Of a stretch of DNA of 64,000 nucleotides, positions 63,421 through 64,000 are shown piece by piece; position 1 is the first letter of the stretch; each line of letters starts with the position of its first letter. Both the position numbers and the translations under genes were made by a program. Source of the DNA: Lucinisca nassula. Its lineage: Eukaryota > Mollusca > Bivalvia > Lucinida > Lucinidae. The stretch lies in assembly GCA_963580285.1 (NCBI GenBank), contig OY757010.1, positions 213,684,138-213,748,137 of the forward strand. The letters are read 5' to 3'. The notes beneath the pieces are model-generated. The model was not told the DNA's origin. It did no database searches and was given only the letters and a program-made list of their open reading frames with translations.

Positions 63421-64000
63421 AAGGCTTATTGGGAATTAGAGAGATCTAATTCAAGGTAATGTTGGTTGGTGCCTGATGTTCTGTCTCTGGTCGGGCCCAT
63501 CGGAGTCTAACTGTTGGTTTTTGTTTTGCTCCAGCATTTCAGTGGTTTCTTGCTGTCGAGTCCTCACCGTTGTCTCACCTCTGTGGTTGTTTGATTATTT
63601 GTGTTCACGGAGATGTTGCACTGATGAGTTAGGAGGCCTTCATGCGGACTGAACAAATTATTCATCTAAATCGCGACGGGAGTAAGGGCGAGGATTATGG
63701 CGTCGTAAAATCGATTTAAGTCCCCCCCAATGGAATTCGTTTCCGCTGACCGTTCCAAGGCGGTTCTTCTGTCGCGGTTCATTTTTGTTATGGTTTGTCT
63801 TTGGGTGTTTGTGTCGCTTATGTTATTTTGTTTTGGATAGCCTATTGGCCATTTTTGGGGAAAGTAACTGTCCTTTTGGCCTTTTGCTGTTGGTGTTTCC
63901 ATTAGGGTCTGTTGTTTCATATGTGTGTGTATTTCCCTTTGGTGTCTCTAATGGGAGCTGGGGATTGATTGGATCGATTCCTGATCATTGCCTCCACTTC
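62301..64000 (+). mobile_element. RT retroelement copy 3 (longest 5' part)
   Basis: Begins farther upstream in the RT than the other copies and runs to the window end, where the 3' tip TGATCATTGCCTCCACTTC is reached. Its tail belongs to the subfamily with TTTGTTATGGTTTGTCTTTG, the same as most reversed fragments at 23.6-28 kb. Confidence 0.85.

Overview
The window looks like repeat-dense, gene-poor DNA of an animal, most likely a lophotrochozoan and probably a bivalve mollusc. The reasons are AT-rich sequence with no long cellular ORFs or operons, tRNA-derived SINEs, two dead mariner transposons, a 5'-truncating retroelement with a YLDD reverse transcriptase, and repeat families with the look of mollusc intergenic DNA. 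The species call is inference. I found no host gene I would defend. All recognisable coding sequence belongs to transposons or retroelements and is broken or incomplete.

The dominant component is one palindromic element in two subfamilies, here given the working labels HPA and HPB. About 45 complete or partial copies are spread from the first base to about 57.9 kb. A full copy is about 280 bp and has four parts: short terminal inverted repeats (left CATTACG, right end reading CATCACG on the other strand); a central palindrome of about 115 bp whose tip is TAGAACCGCCTC-n3-GAGGCGGTTCTA; a second small hairpin (AACCCC...GGGGTT); and a short unique left region. HPA ends read ACGAAAACACGCCTATA. HPB ends carry ACACCCGTGCGACAT on the left and CACGGACTTGTTCACGTG on the right. 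Two copies sit inside other recognisable repeats, so the empty site can be read, and both show insertion with no target-site duplication. Many copies are broken at the hairpin tip.

Layout: 0-5.2 kb holds HPA/HPB copies, nested long inverted repeats and a 52-bp minisatellite. 5.7-13.3 kb holds more HPA/HPB, a 728-bp foldback element, a family of degenerate direct repeats and other MITEs. 13.8-15.4 kb is a mariner with a nested insertion. 16-28.5 kb has further HPA/HPB copies, MITEs and reversed 3' ends of the retroelement. 28.5-33.4 kb has SINEs and HPB copies, 33.8-35.1 kb three tandem 450-bp units rich in nuclear-receptor half-site sequences, and 35.3-36 kb tandem SINE-like units. 37.3-37.9 kb is a 654-bp TIR element and 38.3 kb a tRNA-SINE. 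42.8-44.4, 60.7-61.9 and 62.3-64.0 kb are three copies of the reverse-transcriptase element. 45.7-48.0 kb is a possible 2.4-kb TIR-bounded unit. 49-57 kb has SINEs, a 238-bp MITE, a TTAA-flanked MITE and a long inverted repeat carrying heat-shock-element-like motifs. 58.1-59.2 kb is a second dead mariner, and 60.2-62.1 kb an inverted minisatellite into which a retroelement copy appears to have inserted.

The parts do not form a pathway. The window records successive insertions, which nesting partly orders: mariner before its 373-bp insert, one HPA before the HPA inside it, and a retroelement tail before the HPA at 36.0 kb. Family labels other than mariner, SINE and reverse transcriptase are working names; no database could be searched.
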